Below are positions 20,000 to 29,595 of a stretch of 57,430 nt of DNA, piece after piece. Both the position numbers and the translations under genes were made by a program. The notes below the pieces were generated by a model that ran no database searches, was not told where the DNA came from, and worked only from the letters and a program-made list of their open reading frames with translations. Within the stretch, counting starts at the first letter, position 1; the number at the start of each line of letters is the position of its first letter. Origin of the DNA: CAIRTM01 sp963723235 (GTDB lineage Bacteria; Desulfobacterota; WTBG01; CAIYCZ01; CAIRTM01); the NCBI GenBank assembly GCA_963723235.1, contig CAVRPV010000012.1, positions 1-57,430 of the forward strand, written 5' to 3'.

Positions 20000-20106
20000 G
20001 ATACGACACCGTCCGTTCGCCCTGAGCATGTCGAATGGGCCGAACGGACCTCGTATTTCGATACGACAAAGCCGTTCATGGTTCGACAGGCTCACCACGA
20101 ACGGGT
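20000..20106. repeat. REP-like palindromic repeat with two GAACGG hairpins
   Basis: Two imperfect hairpins in tandem: TCCGTTCG (20012) with CGAACGGA (20041), and CCGTTC (20072) with GAACGG (20099). The second includes GGTTCGACAGGCTCACCACG. CGATACGAC occurs twice. The GGTTCGACAGGCTCA motif is, from memory, a very widespread environmental bacterial repeat. The rest of the 19907-20270 stretch shows no gene. This is the only copy in the window. Confidence 0.8.
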
Positions 20107-20270
20107 TTGCATCTTCTTTTTAAAAAGGCTACAGAAAAAAGGGAACTGCTCTAAGCTGCAGTAGTTCAGACTTGATCTGACAATTATCTTAAAAATAAAA
20201 TGGTTGCCGTGGGCCGCATTCCTGCGGCATAGCAGCTCACCGGGTTCCTTCGCCCATGCTAGGCGCACCC

Positions 20271-20301
20271 AAAAAAAAGCCCGGGCAAACGTCCCGGGCT
20301 T
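20271..20301 (-). terminator. Rho-independent terminator of metK
   Basis: Read on the minus strand: AAGCCCGGG, a 7-base loop, CCCGGGCTT, then eight T. A strong GC-rich hairpin 34 bp after the metK stop codon. Confidence 0.95.
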
Positions 20302-20334
20302 ATGCACATCATGAAAAATAAACTACATATCGGA

Positions 20335-21498
<1,164 letters not shown>

Positions 21499-21552
21499 GG
21501 TACAATAATCCTCCCACAAACAGGTTCACCTAAAATATATGCACATATCAAC

Positions 21553-21583
21553 ATTATATATGTCAGAAGCATGCAGATGTCAA
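21553..21583 (-). promoter_or_regulatory. σ70-type promoter of metK
   Basis: On the minus strand a consensus TTGACA box (21583-21578) is followed after 17 bp by TATATA, or after 19 bp by TATAAT (21558-21553). Transcription would start some 45-50 bp before the metK ATG. The remaining sequence between here and 21851 shows no gene; it also serves as leader for the divergent phosphatase gene. Confidence 0.75.
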
Positions 21584-21850
21584 ACGAAAACATACGTTTC
21601 TCTGTTTTTCCGGAACACGGCTCTCCTCAGGACTGCTATGCAAAACGATATGCCCGAAGAAGCGGTATAATCCAAAAAAAGGCTGCGCCCCTTTATAACA
21701 CGGCAACTTTATGATATAGTTTTTGAGCAATACGACCGAGAACATACATTGGACGTTCGCAAGAAGAAAATGTGCGAGGCGAGACGCTGCAGGCCGGCCA
21801 GAACAGCCCGAAGCAGGAAAAGTACAGATTTTTTGATGGTTCTGTGCTGT

Positions 21851-22675
21851 ATGCGCGGCATACAGCCTCCCATAAAAGGAATAGAAAAGTTCGTGCAACG
21901 GGAATTAATCGAAATCGGTCTTGAGGCAGTACGCCGCGGCGCAGCCGTATTGAAAAGCTCCTACGGCAGGGCAACCGGCATCGCACACAAGGGCAAACTC
22001 GACCTTGTCACCGATGTTGACCGCCGCGCAGAAGAGGTGGTGGTGTCTTTTCTGCAGCAGGCATCACCGCGGTACGGCATTCTGACTGAGGAACAAAACG
22101 AAATTGCCGGGAACGGTACTGAGCGCTGGATACTTGACCCGCTTGACGGAACCACGAATTTCGCTCACGGGTACCCTTTCTTTTGTGTTTCCCTGGCACT
22201 GGAGCAGGCCGGGCATACTATCTGGGGTGCCGTACTTGACCCTCTGCGGGATGAACTGTTCAGCGCCAGCCTCGGCCGGGGAGCCCTCTGTAACGGCGAA
22301 TCCGTAAACCCTTCGGCCACCGAGGAGCTTGATCAGGCAATGCTGTGCACAGGGTTTCCCTATGATGTACACGACAGCGACGTGGACAACCTTGACCATT
22401 TCGCGCGTCTGATAAAAAAGGCCCGGGCCATCCGCCGCGACGGAGCGGCCGCACTTGATCTGTGTTATGTCGCCGCAGGGCGCTTTGACGGTTTTTGGGA
22501 AATGAAGCTTAAGCCCTGGGACATGGCGGCCGGCGCCCTGATCGTGACCGAGGCAGGCGGCCGCATAAGCGACTTTGATGGCCGCAAACTGTGCCTTGAC
22601 TCGGGCGCTGTGCTGGCAACCAACGGCCGGCTGCACAACGCTATAGCTGACATCCTTGCCCTTGGCCGGAGCTGA
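21851..22675 (+). CDS. Inositol monophosphatase family protein
   Basis: A Mg-dependent, Li-sensitive sugar phosphatase fold (IMPase/SuhB/CysQ group). The metal-binding motifs are complete: LTEEQNE (Glu), WILDPLDGTTNFAHGYP (motif A with Asp residues), and KPWDMAAGALIVTEAGG (motif B). The core covers about 260 residues. The start is uncertain: the frame is open from 21749, ATG 21851 gives 274 residues, and GTG 21893 (AAAGGA 11 bases upstream) gives 260 and matches the usual start of the family best. The gene is followed after 3 bp by the lytic transglycosylase gene. The closest bacterial role is SuhB-like, acting on inositol-1-phosphate or related phosphates and on rRNA maturation; the substrate is not proven. 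Confidence 0.9.
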   Translation: MRGIQPPIKGIEKFVQRELIEIGLEAVRRGAAVLKSSYGRATGIAHKGKLDLVTDVDRRAEEVVVSFLQQASPRYGILTEEQNEIAGNGTERWILDPLDGTTNFAHGYPFFCVSLALEQAGHTIWGAVLDPLRDELFSASLGRGALCNGESVNPSATEELDQAMLCTGFPYDVHDSDVDNLDHFARLIKKARAIRRDGAAALDLCYVAAGRFDGFWEMKLKPWDMAAGALIVTEAGGRISDFDGRKLCLDSGAVLATNGRLHNAIADILALGRS

Positions 22676-22678
22676 AAT

Positions 22679-23263
22679 ATGCGATACGCCCTTACAACTG
22701 CATGTTTGTTTGCCTTGCTGATGAGCAGTGCTTCTGCTGCCCTTGCGGAAATCTATAAATATACCGACGAGCGGGGCGTTATGCATTTTACCAATATGCC
22801 GACCAACTCGAAATACCGCCCTGTTGTTACCAGTAAAAACATCTCCGTCAGTTTTGGCAGCTCTTTTAATGACCATCAATATGATCATATCATCCGCATG
22901 CTGTGCCGCGAGCATCAAATGGATTTCTCCCTTGTCAAAGCGGTCATCAAAGCCGAATCGGCCTTCAACCCTCGGGCTGTCTCCAGAAAAGGAGCCCGGG
23001 GTCTCATGCAGCTCATGCCGGACACGGCCCGGGATCTCTGTGTGGATAACCCGTTTGACCCGTATGATAATCTGCAAGGCGGCGTACGGTATCTTCGCCA
23101 GATGCTTGACACCTTCAACGGCGATGTTACGCTTGCCGTGGCAGCGTACAATGCCGGCCCCGGTGCGGTTCAAAACTCTAATGCCGTTCCACCCTATCCA
23201 GAAACACGCATGTATGTCAGGCGGGTCCTGCAGTACCATCGAGAATACTTGAGCATGCGCTAG
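22679..23263 (+). CDS. Periplasmic lytic transglycosylase (SLT) with DUF4124-like N-terminus
   Basis: A 194-residue exported muramidase-like enzyme that cleaves peptidoglycan between MurNAc and GlcNAc. A signal peptide (hydrophobic residues ~5-20, cleavage near ALAE) is followed by IYKYTDERGVMHFTNMPT, the DUF4124 motif common in proteobacterial envelope proteins. The SLT goose-lysozyme domain has the catalytic Glu in VIKAESAFNPRAVSRKGARG, LMQLMPDTA and VAAYNAGPGAV. The whole is short, as in single-domain MltC/Slt-like enzymes. It starts 3 bp after the phosphatase stop codon and ends 22 bp before dut, so the three genes probably form an operon. Confidence 0.94.
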   Translation: MRYALTTACLFALLMSSASAALAEIYKYTDERGVMHFTNMPTNSKYRPVVTSKNISVSFGSSFNDHQYDHIIRMLCREHQMDFSLVKAVIKAESAFNPRAVSRKGARGLMQLMPDTARDLCVDNPFDPYDNLQGGVRYLRQMLDTFNGDVTLAVAAYNAGPGAVQNSNAVPPYPETRMYVRRVLQYHREYLSMR

Positions 23264-23285
23264 CCCCTACAGGAGTTACAGAAGC

Positions 23286-23735
23286 GTGAAAACTGTTGAT
23301 GTCCTGATTAACCAACTGCCCGGCAGCGAAGACCTGCCCCTGCCCCGCTACATGACGCCGCATGCCGCCGGTATGGACCTGTATGCCGCAGTTACAGAAG
23401 ATATAATCCTTGCACCTGGAGAGCGTGTGCTGGTGCCGGCCGGCATTGCCATTGCATTGCCCGAAGGCTGTGAGGCTCAGATCCGGCCACGCAGCGGGCT
23501 TGCTGCCAAGCACGGCATAACCCTCTTGAACGCTCCCGGCACCATTGATGCGGACTACCGGGGAGAAATAAAAATCATTATTGCCAACCTCGGTCAGGAG
23601 GCTTTCACCATCCGCCGCGGGGAGCGCATCGCCCAGATGGTGATCTCCCCGGTACTCACCGGCAACTTGTGCGCAGTCGAACATCTGCCCGAGACCGAGC
23701 GCAGCAGCGGCGGCTTCGGGCATACCGGCCGCTGA
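23286..23735 (+). CDS. dut: Deoxyuridine 5'-triphosphate nucleotidohydrolase (dUTPase)
   Basis: A trimeric dUTPase of 149 residues that hydrolyses dUTP to dUMP, keeping uracil out of DNA and supplying dTMP synthesis. All five motifs can be read: AAGMDLYAA (I), RPRSGLAAKHGI (II), NAPGTIDADYRGEIK (III, with the catalytic Asp and Tyr), RRGERIAQMVI (IV) and RSSGGFGHTGR (V, the flexible glycine-rich tail). An AGGAG site precedes the ATG 23286. The length is standard. Last gene of the phosphatase-transglycosylase-dut set; convergent with the SH3/DUF4384 gene that ends at 23782. Confidence 0.97.
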   Translation: MKTVDVLINQLPGSEDLPLPRYMTPHAAGMDLYAAVTEDIILAPGERVLVPAGIAIALPEGCEAQIRPRSGLAAKHGITLLNAPGTIDADYRGEIKIIIANLGQEAFTIRRGERIAQMVISPVLTGNLCAVEHLPETERSSGGFGHTGR

Positions 23736-23781
23736 GCAGCACGCGCACCTTCCCGCTGCGCTTCCATCCACCCCCGCCGAC

Positions 23782-24978
23782 TCACTCAAGAATTGTGATG
23801 GCCGTATGGGCAATGGCCCATGAATCCTCTTTAAAATAATGCAGCAGCCGGTCTATTCCGCGCGCCGTGTCCTGACGCCCTGTTTTAATTGCGCTGAGCG
23901 AACCCCGCTCAACTTCATACGACGCAAAAACCTCTACCGGCATACGCGTGGCAATAACGCTGATCTCCTCAACTCCGGGCGTTGATGCCTTAAAAACCAG
24001 GCTGCTGCCGTCAGCCGGTATTCGCACCTCGGTTCCGGCGCGGATGCGCATATCGGTCTGGTCCCGGTTGGGGAAGAGTATATATCCTCCTGATTGAGCG
24101 CTGAAATATATCAGCGTTACAAAGCAGTCCTGATCGGCTTTAACAAAAAATGCAATCTCATCGCCGCGCCGAAATGTGTTATTCGGCTTGTTAGAACGCA
24201 GCTCAAGCGCAACGGCCTGGGCCGGGTTGATAATTTCCGACAGGTTTCTGACAGAAGACTCAAGCGGACGGGAAGGAACATCCTCGGTGCCGAAGTATTC
24301 CTTGAAATCCAGAAGGCCGCATATCCAGCCCTTGATCCCTGCTGGGGTTTCAATAGTAAACCAGCAGTTTTTTTTATTATTGCTGCCTGATTCATCGGTG
24401 ATAGTAAAATACTCACCCGGCTGCAGCGCTGCGATGGTTGCGCTTTTCATTGTTGCTGATGCATAAACATTCAGGGGAAAAAGCACTTTATAACGGGCGG
24501 AAACATAGGATCGCGCCTTGAGCATCTTCGGGCTGGCCCCGGCCCGCTCCAGCAGCTCCCGTGCCCGAACGCGATTCGGGGCATAGCGGTCAAATTGATA
24601 CACCAGGAAGCAGGCCTCCATACTTTCGCGACCGGGCCGCATCCCTGTGCGCTGCATAATGCTGTCCAGCGCATTCATGGCAGACGCGCGTACCACGGGG
24701 CTGCGATCAGCCTCAAGCACGCGGTACAGGGCAGTAAAAACCTCGGGGCCGCGGTATCGGCCAAGCCCGTCTGCTGCACGGGAACGCATCTGCTCATCGT
24801 CGCAGTTGTGCATAATTTCAATAACGTCGGCAAACACCAGATCACCGCACTTTTCCTCGTCAAGCATCCAGCTCAACCGCGTGGGAAGGCACGGATCCTC
24901 TGCGGCCGACGGCAGCAGTCCGAAAACAAAAGGCAACACAATACTCATCATCACTACAGTGAGTATACGATTTTTCAT
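23782..24978 (-). CDS. Secreted HEAT-repeat, SH3 and DUF4384 domain protein
   Basis: A 398-residue exported protein. The signal peptide covers KNRILTVVMMSIVLPFVFGL with a likely cleavage near SAAED. Next come HEAT-like repeats (MRSRAADGLGRYRGPEVFTA, VVRASAMNALDSI), a bacterial SH3-like module around YVSARYKVLFPLNVYASATM and WFTIETPAGIKGWICGLL, and a DUF4384 domain (FFVKADQDCFVTLIYFSAQS, GGYILFPN). DUF4384 is found in secreted or serine/threonine-kinase-linked proteins; its job is not settled. ATG 24978 is preferred to the in-frame ATG 25107 because it begins the signal peptide and follows AAAGGA. It is convergent with dut and has no operon partner. Likely a periplasmic binding or scaffold protein. 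Confidence 0.8.
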   Translation of the reverse strand: MKNRILTVVMMSIVLPFVFGLLPSAAEDPCLPTRLSWMLDEEKCGDLVFADVIEIMHNCDDEQMRSRAADGLGRYRGPEVFTALYRVLEADRSPVVRASAMNALDSIMQRTGMRPGRESMEACFLVYQFDRYAPNRVRARELLERAGASPKMLKARSYVSARYKVLFPLNVYASATMKSATIAALQPGEYFTITDESGSNNKKNCWFTIETPAGIKGWICGLLDFKEYFGTEDVPSRPLESSVRNLSEIINPAQAVALELRSNKPNNTFRRGDEIAFFVKADQDCFVTLIYFSAQSGGYILFPNRDQTDMRIRAGTEVRIPADGSSLVFKASTPGVEEISVIATRMPVEVFASYEVERGSLSAIKTGRQDTARGIDRLLHYFKEDSWAIAHTAITILE

Positions 24979-25120
24979 TCCGGCATCTGTCCTTTCTAAA
25001 AACAGCGACGATTGATTATGACACATAAACCCCGGATTTTCCCGTAACCCGCAAGCATAACAACTGCATAAGGAACATGGATCATACGGTACACATCGCG
25101 GTAACAACCTGATATTCGGC

Positions 25121-25327
25121 TTGATTTATAGCATGTCCCCTGTGCCAACACAAGTGTACGACGACTGGATTGACTGGCTGGGCGGATACCCCTTTGAGGT
25201 TGTGAAACCCGAGGAGATTATTGCTTTTTACAAAGAAAAAGGGTTAGCGCTGCAAGCGCTGAAAACAACCAAAAGCTGGGGCAATAACGACTTTGTTTGT
25301 GTGATGGCGGACTCCCCCATACAATAA
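25121..25327 (+). pseudogene. C-terminal remnant of a SAM-dependent methyltransferase
   Basis: The peptide VYDDWIDWLGGYPFEVVKPE, then EIIAFYKEKGLALQALKTT, closely resembles the end of a class I methyltransferase group that is common in polysaccharide clusters, whose members end with WLGGYPFEVAKPEEI and a short FY-KT tail. The SAM-binding part is absent, and the upstream sequence shows no methyltransferase motif in any frame within 60 codons. The open frame begins with TTG 25121 or ATG 25133. It is on the strand opposite to the glycosyltransferases, just past their 3' end, so it probably marks a boundary where the cluster was rearranged. The 252 bp after it contain no recognisable gene. Confidence 0.6.
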
Positions 25328-25578
25328 TCGCCATGCAAGACGCATGCATACGGCCTCAGAAAAACGAGTACCAAACAGGACAGACATCGTAAACCAAAGC
25401 AGACAATATAAACCGTGTGCGTGCAAATGTTTCAACAACCTTGTTAGCCTTGAAGCTTTGCATCCTGTTTGTTAATAAATTCAAAGTCATACCGCAAACA
25501 AAAAACCTCCACCCTGACAATCCCTCCAGGCATTCCTGCAATACTAACGGCATCTTCACCGTCATGGCAGGATGTGGA

Positions 25579-26721
25579 CTATGTCGCAATCAGCTCGCGA
25601 TATAGCTCCATGTATTTCCGGACAACACTGTCAATTGAACAGGTGTCTTCAACAGTTTTGCGGGCATTATTACCGAGTGTCCGGGCAAAAGCCTCATCAG
25701 ACACAATTTTTCGGACTGCATCGCGGATACCGCCGGCGCTGCCCGTATCAACCAGCAACCCGTTCACGCTATCTTGAATGATATCCGTAGCCGCGCCTGT
25801 TCTGGTCGCAATAACAGGCAAGCCGCATGCCATGGCCTCAAGCAACACATTTGACATGCCCTCCGCCAGAGATGGTTGAACAAAAACGCAGGCAGTGTCA
25901 AAAAACCTCTCTACTTCAGCAACTTCTCCGTGAAATATGACCTCTTCGGCACAGCCCATATCTGCCGCTTTTTTTATAAGGGTATCGTGTTCAGGGCCGG
26001 CGCCAACGATATCAAGATGCCGACACGTGCCTTCGCGTTTCAACTGGCTGAAAGCATCAATTAAAATATCAATGCCCTTGACCTTAACAAGCCTGCCGAC
26101 GCAAACAATGCGAGTTCGTGAATGTGCAGAAATGTCTGAAGGCTTGAAACGTCGGGTGTCAACCCCGTTCGGAATAATTGCAATCTGCCCATCTGCGAAA
26201 CCCTCCCTGCGCGCCTCAATCGCTGATTGCCTGGACGTGGCGACCAGTTTATCGGTTTTTCTCAAAAACCGCAGAATATATCCTCCCCCCAATACCCGTC
26301 GCACATCAATAAAATCGCTTGCAACACCCGTATTTGCAATTTTAATCACGACCTTTTTTTTAAATAAACGTCCGACGATAACTGCGGCTATGGAGTGAAA
26401 TCCCTGCACAATATGGCAATGGAGAATATCGTACTGCTTTCTTTTCGAAATCATAAAAAAGATACACGAAATAAAATACAAGAGCCCGAACAGCCTACGA
26501 GCGTTAACGGTTTTTATGGCCCTGCATACAGGCACCGTGCGGATAGTTTCAAAGGCCGGCAGGTTATTAAATGACCGGGTTAACACCGACACATCAAACC
26601 CCTTGTGCCGCAGATTTTCACTGAGCAACAGCGCCTGATTTTCCGCACCGGCCCGGAACGGATGAAAATAGGACAACACCATTAAAACCCGGGGATTTGT
26701 ATCAGAATGTACGTTGTTCAT
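25579..26721 (-). CDS. Glycosyltransferase family 4 (paralogue A)
   Basis: A GT-B fold retaining glycosyltransferase of 380 residues, probably adding a sugar to a lipid-linked polysaccharide at the inner membrane's cytoplasmic face. The N-terminal domain begins MVLSYFHPFRAGAENQALLL with HCHIVQGFHSI. The C-terminal domain has IIPNGVDTRRFKPSD, VCVGRLVKVKGIDILIDAF and the donor-binding EX7E motif in FVQPSLAEGMSNVLLEAMACG. It equals its upstream neighbour in length (380 residues) and shares most motifs, so the pair arose by tandem duplication. Last gene of the polysaccharide cluster in transcription order. Sugar specificity cannot be read. Confidence 0.92.
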   Translation of the reverse strand: MNNVHSDTNPRVLMVLSYFHPFRAGAENQALLLSENLRHKGFDVSVLTRSFNNLPAFETIRTVPVCRAIKTVNARRLFGLLYFISCIFFMISKRKQYDILHCHIVQGFHSIAAVIVGRLFKKKVVIKIANTGVASDFIDVRRVLGGGYILRFLRKTDKLVATSRQSAIEARREGFADGQIAIIPNGVDTRRFKPSDISAHSRTRIVCVGRLVKVKGIDILIDAFSQLKREGTCRHLDIVGAGPEHDTLIKKAADMGCAEEVIFHGEVAEVERFFDTACVFVQPSLAEGMSNVLLEAMACGLPVIATRTGAATDIIQDSVNGLLVDTGSAGGIRDAVRKIVSDEAFARTLGNNARKTVEDTCSIDSVVRKYMELYRELIAT

Positions 26722-26843
26722 GCAACGCCCCTTTTGTCACTATGATATTCATGCACACGCAAACGGCCATTACAGCAGCAGACTCGATCTCTGCCTGGAT
26801 CTGTGTGCATCTGCATTATCATCATTGCCTGTGTACGTTTTTA

Positions 26844-27986
26844 TTAAGAGGATGTTTTAATCAGGCTCTGATAGAGCTCACGGTATCTTTCAGCAACAAT
26901 TTCAATAGCATATGTTGACGCTATAGTCGCACGGGCTTCAGTCCCGATCCGTTGTGCAAAATCTTCATCAGATACGATTCTAATGATTGCATCGCGAATC
27001 TGCTCTGAACTGCCGGCATCAACCAGCAGGCCATTCACGCCGTCCTGAATAATCTCCGCTGCCGCCCCCGTCCTGGTGGAGACGACGGGGAGTCCGGCTG
27101 CCATCGCCTCTAAAATGACATTTGACATCCCCTCTACCAGAGAGGGCTGAACAAAAATGCAGGAGCTATCCAAATACCGTTCAATATCCGCTACCTTCCC
27201 ATGAAACCTGACATCAACAGAAATCCCCAGTTGTACGGCTTTTTCGTGAAGGCTTTCCTGCAGAGGGCCGCTGCCAAAGATATCAAGCCCGAACAGAGCA
27301 TGCTCCTGCCTCAGGCCTGCAAACGCATCAATAAGAACGTCAACGCCCTTTGTTGCCGTAAGGCTGCCTGCACATACTATTCTTGTATGCGAATGTTCCC
27401 GACCGGGAACGGGCCTGAAACGCGAAGAATCAACACCATTGGGGATAACGGCGATACGATTCTCAGAAAACCCTTGTGCGCGAGCCTCAGCTACCGCCTG
27501 CCCACAAAGCGCCACCAGGCAGTCAGCATGTCTTAAAAACCTGAGCATGCCTGAACCGAACAGTGACTGCCGCAACATCATGAAATCACTCAACATGCCT
27601 GTACTGGCGACCTTGATTATTACCTTTTTTCTGAAAAGCCGCTGCATGAGGACCGCGGCCATACTTTGAAATCCATGCAGAATATGACAATGAATAATGT
27701 CGTACTTCCTGCGATGCACAAACAGGAAGTACAGGCATGACAAAAAATATGTGCCCCCGAACAGCTTGCCGCAATCGATAACCCTGATAGCTCTATGAAC
27801 CGCAACACCTCGCACATCAGCATAGCTCGGAAGCCCGTGCACATGCCGGGTCAGCACCGACACATCAAGGCCTTTTTTCATAAGATGCTCGCACAGCAGG
27901 AGCGCCTGGTTTTCCGTGCCGCCGATGGCCGGATGAAACTTTGCAATAATCATCAGCACCCTGGGCTTGCGCATCTCAGCAGTCAC
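26844..27986 (-). CDS. Glycosyltransferase family 4 (paralogue B)
   Basis: A GT-B glycosyltransferase of 380 residues, homologous throughout to the next gene. Motifs: MIIAKFHPAIGGTENQALLL, HCHILHGFQSMAAVL, AVIPNGVDSSRFRPV, VCAGSLTATKGVDVLIDAF and the EX7E block FVQPSLVEGMSNVILEAMAAG. The frame opens at GTG 27986, overlapping the upstream membrane protein gene by 11 bp. An internal ATG at 27974, two bases after that gene's stop (TGAGATG), is an equally good start. Either way the two are translationally coupled. About 120 bp separate it from paralogue A. Two near-identical enzymes in tandem may add consecutive, similar sugars. Confidence 0.92.
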   Translation of the reverse strand: MTAEMRKPRVLMIIAKFHPAIGGTENQALLLCEHLMKKGLDVSVLTRHVHGLPSYADVRGVAVHRAIRVIDCGKLFGGTYFLSCLYFLFVHRRKYDIIHCHILHGFQSMAAVLMQRLFRKKVIIKVASTGMLSDFMMLRQSLFGSGMLRFLRHADCLVALCGQAVAEARAQGFSENRIAVIPNGVDSSRFRPVPGREHSHTRIVCAGSLTATKGVDVLIDAFAGLRQEHALFGLDIFGSGPLQESLHEKAVQLGISVDVRFHGKVADIERYLDSSCIFVQPSLVEGMSNVILEAMAAGLPVVSTRTGAAAEIIQDGVNGLLVDAGSSEQIRDAIIRIVSDEDFAQRIGTEARATIASTYAIEIVAERYRELYQSLIKTSS

Positions 27987-29486
27987 GGTTGGTACCCCGC
28001 ATCGTAAAGCGACTTTTCAAACGTTGCGCCAGGAACTGCACGGCAAAAACAAGGCTCATTACCATAAATGGTATGGCAGGAGCATTGAACCTTGGTAGAT
28101 TGTTGCCCAGAAAGGCGTTAAACAAAAGCAGGGAAAATGGCACCGCAATAAAGGCTAGTACATCCCATCGTTTCCTGGCAACCCCGTAGAGACACACAAA
28201 GACAAACGACCCATATGCGGCTGCGCACAGCAGGGTACAGACCCCCCCCCGTAAAAACACCACATACCTCTCCAGGCAAGTGGTATTGTTGCGAGCATAT
28301 GCCTGAGCGGATACTTCACGATCATCCTTAGTGCTTGTGTGCGCAGATTCATATCAGCTGCATGATCTGCATGACGATGCCCGGCATTCCGCATTTCCAT
28401 GACTGCCTTTACCCGCTGGGCACGGGCGATACTGTAAAACGACCGGGCATCCTCCGGACGCCCCTCGTTCTGCGCGGCAACGTCATCCCGAAAAAAGCTT
28501 GCATCATCCGAGTCATTCAACCGTGCAGCCCTGCCGCTGCGCTCGTAGTCTCTGTCGTTAATATCCAAAGCCGTATTTCGCACCAATCGCCTGTACGCAC
28601 CGGGACCCCAGTAATGAAACGCGGCACGAAACTCATAAGCATCCATCTGGTTTATGAGCGCCCGGGTATACAGGGCCAGCCCGCCCCTGCTTGACAGTTG
28701 CATACTATCAAAATGAACGCTGTTGCGAACCATCCAGGGACCGATCGTTACCAGCAGGCCAATGCCCAGCATAACGAAACCGCGCAGCGGATTGCCGACA
28801 GATGTCTTGCGTGCATGCAGACTCAGGAACAACAACAGAAGCAGAACAACCGGTACGAGGCTATAAAGAAATATTGCCTTAACAAGCGCCAAAAGACCAA
28901 GCATGATCCCGGTGAGCAGGCATAAGCGCGGAGAGGGTTTTCGAATACATGCCATTACGCACAAAGCGGACACGAGCATGCATGCTGATGCAGGTATCTC
29001 AGTATACAATGAATCTATATATGCAGGATTTCTCAGAAAGAAGGAGTGGATCATCAGCAGAACCAGGACCGTAGCCCATCGGCTCCCGGTAAGCCTGTAC
29101 GACAGCACCGCACTGGCGCACAGAGTGATGAGCGCCCACCCAATAGTAATTTTTTTGATTGTCCGGACATCAAACCCCTGAGAGATGCAGTCGCCGTTCG
29201 GGCACGCTCTGGCATCGCCGAGCAGATACATAAAAGCCGCCGTTACCGCCGGCGGCAACGGTTCACGATAATTGTCCGGTGACGGCGTGCCTGCAACACG
29301 TTCCTTTGAAAACACCCCCCTCGTTTTTAGATTATAGGCGGATTGCAAATTCTGCAAGCCGTCATCCATAACCGGCGCGTCGGTTATCATGCTGTTAAGA
29401 TGAGCGCACAGGAGCACGATTGTGGCTATCACAATACCGGTCCCCAGAAACGTCGTTCTCTTTCCTGCCCTGGTTAACGCATTCAT
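27976..29486 (-). CDS. ArnT/GT39-like polytopic membrane glycosyltransferase, frameshift at a poly-G tract
   Basis: About 503 residues with 10-12 membrane helices, in the style of GT-C enzymes that use polyprenyl-phosphate sugars. The first periplasmic loop reads ITDAPVMDDGLQNLQSAYNL, with the acidic pair typical of such loops, followed by NYREPLPPAVTAAFMYLLGD, a conserved RxPL-like motif. The first 410 residues are open from ATG 29486. At 28242-28250 a run of nine C (nine G on the coding strand) shifts the frame. The C-terminal helices GVCTLLCAAAYGSFVFVCLY continue in the frame reached by ten or seven G, and end at 27976. It overlaps the next gene by 11 bp. Either phase variation or a homopolymer read error. 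Substrate unknown. Confidence 0.75.
28242..28250. repeat. Nine-base G tract (C on plus strand) inside a coding region
   Basis: A homopolymer of nine G on the coding strand, located exactly where the ArnT-like gene changes frame. Ten or seven G would restore one continuous protein. Confidence 0.95.
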
Positions 29487-29595
29487 CTGTCCTGCGGACC
29501 TGCCATCCGTACGATACTGTCCAAAAAGTATTTTTCAAGACTGTCCATGAATCGCCCGTGCCACAACAGAGCATGCAGGGCATGCGTATTGTTGT

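Noticed and set aside
20092..20307. 71-codon minus-strand open frame after metK
   Set aside because: It reads through the metK terminator hairpin and the palindromic repeat; no start signal or homology.
21499..21552. SAM riboswitch before metK
   Set aside because: The leader between promoter and start is only about 50 bases and shows no kink-turn, pseudoknot or other known SAM-riboswitch motif.
22064..23239. 391-codon open frame opposite the phosphatase and transglycosylase genes
   Set aside because: It spans two well-supported genes and has no recognisable domain.
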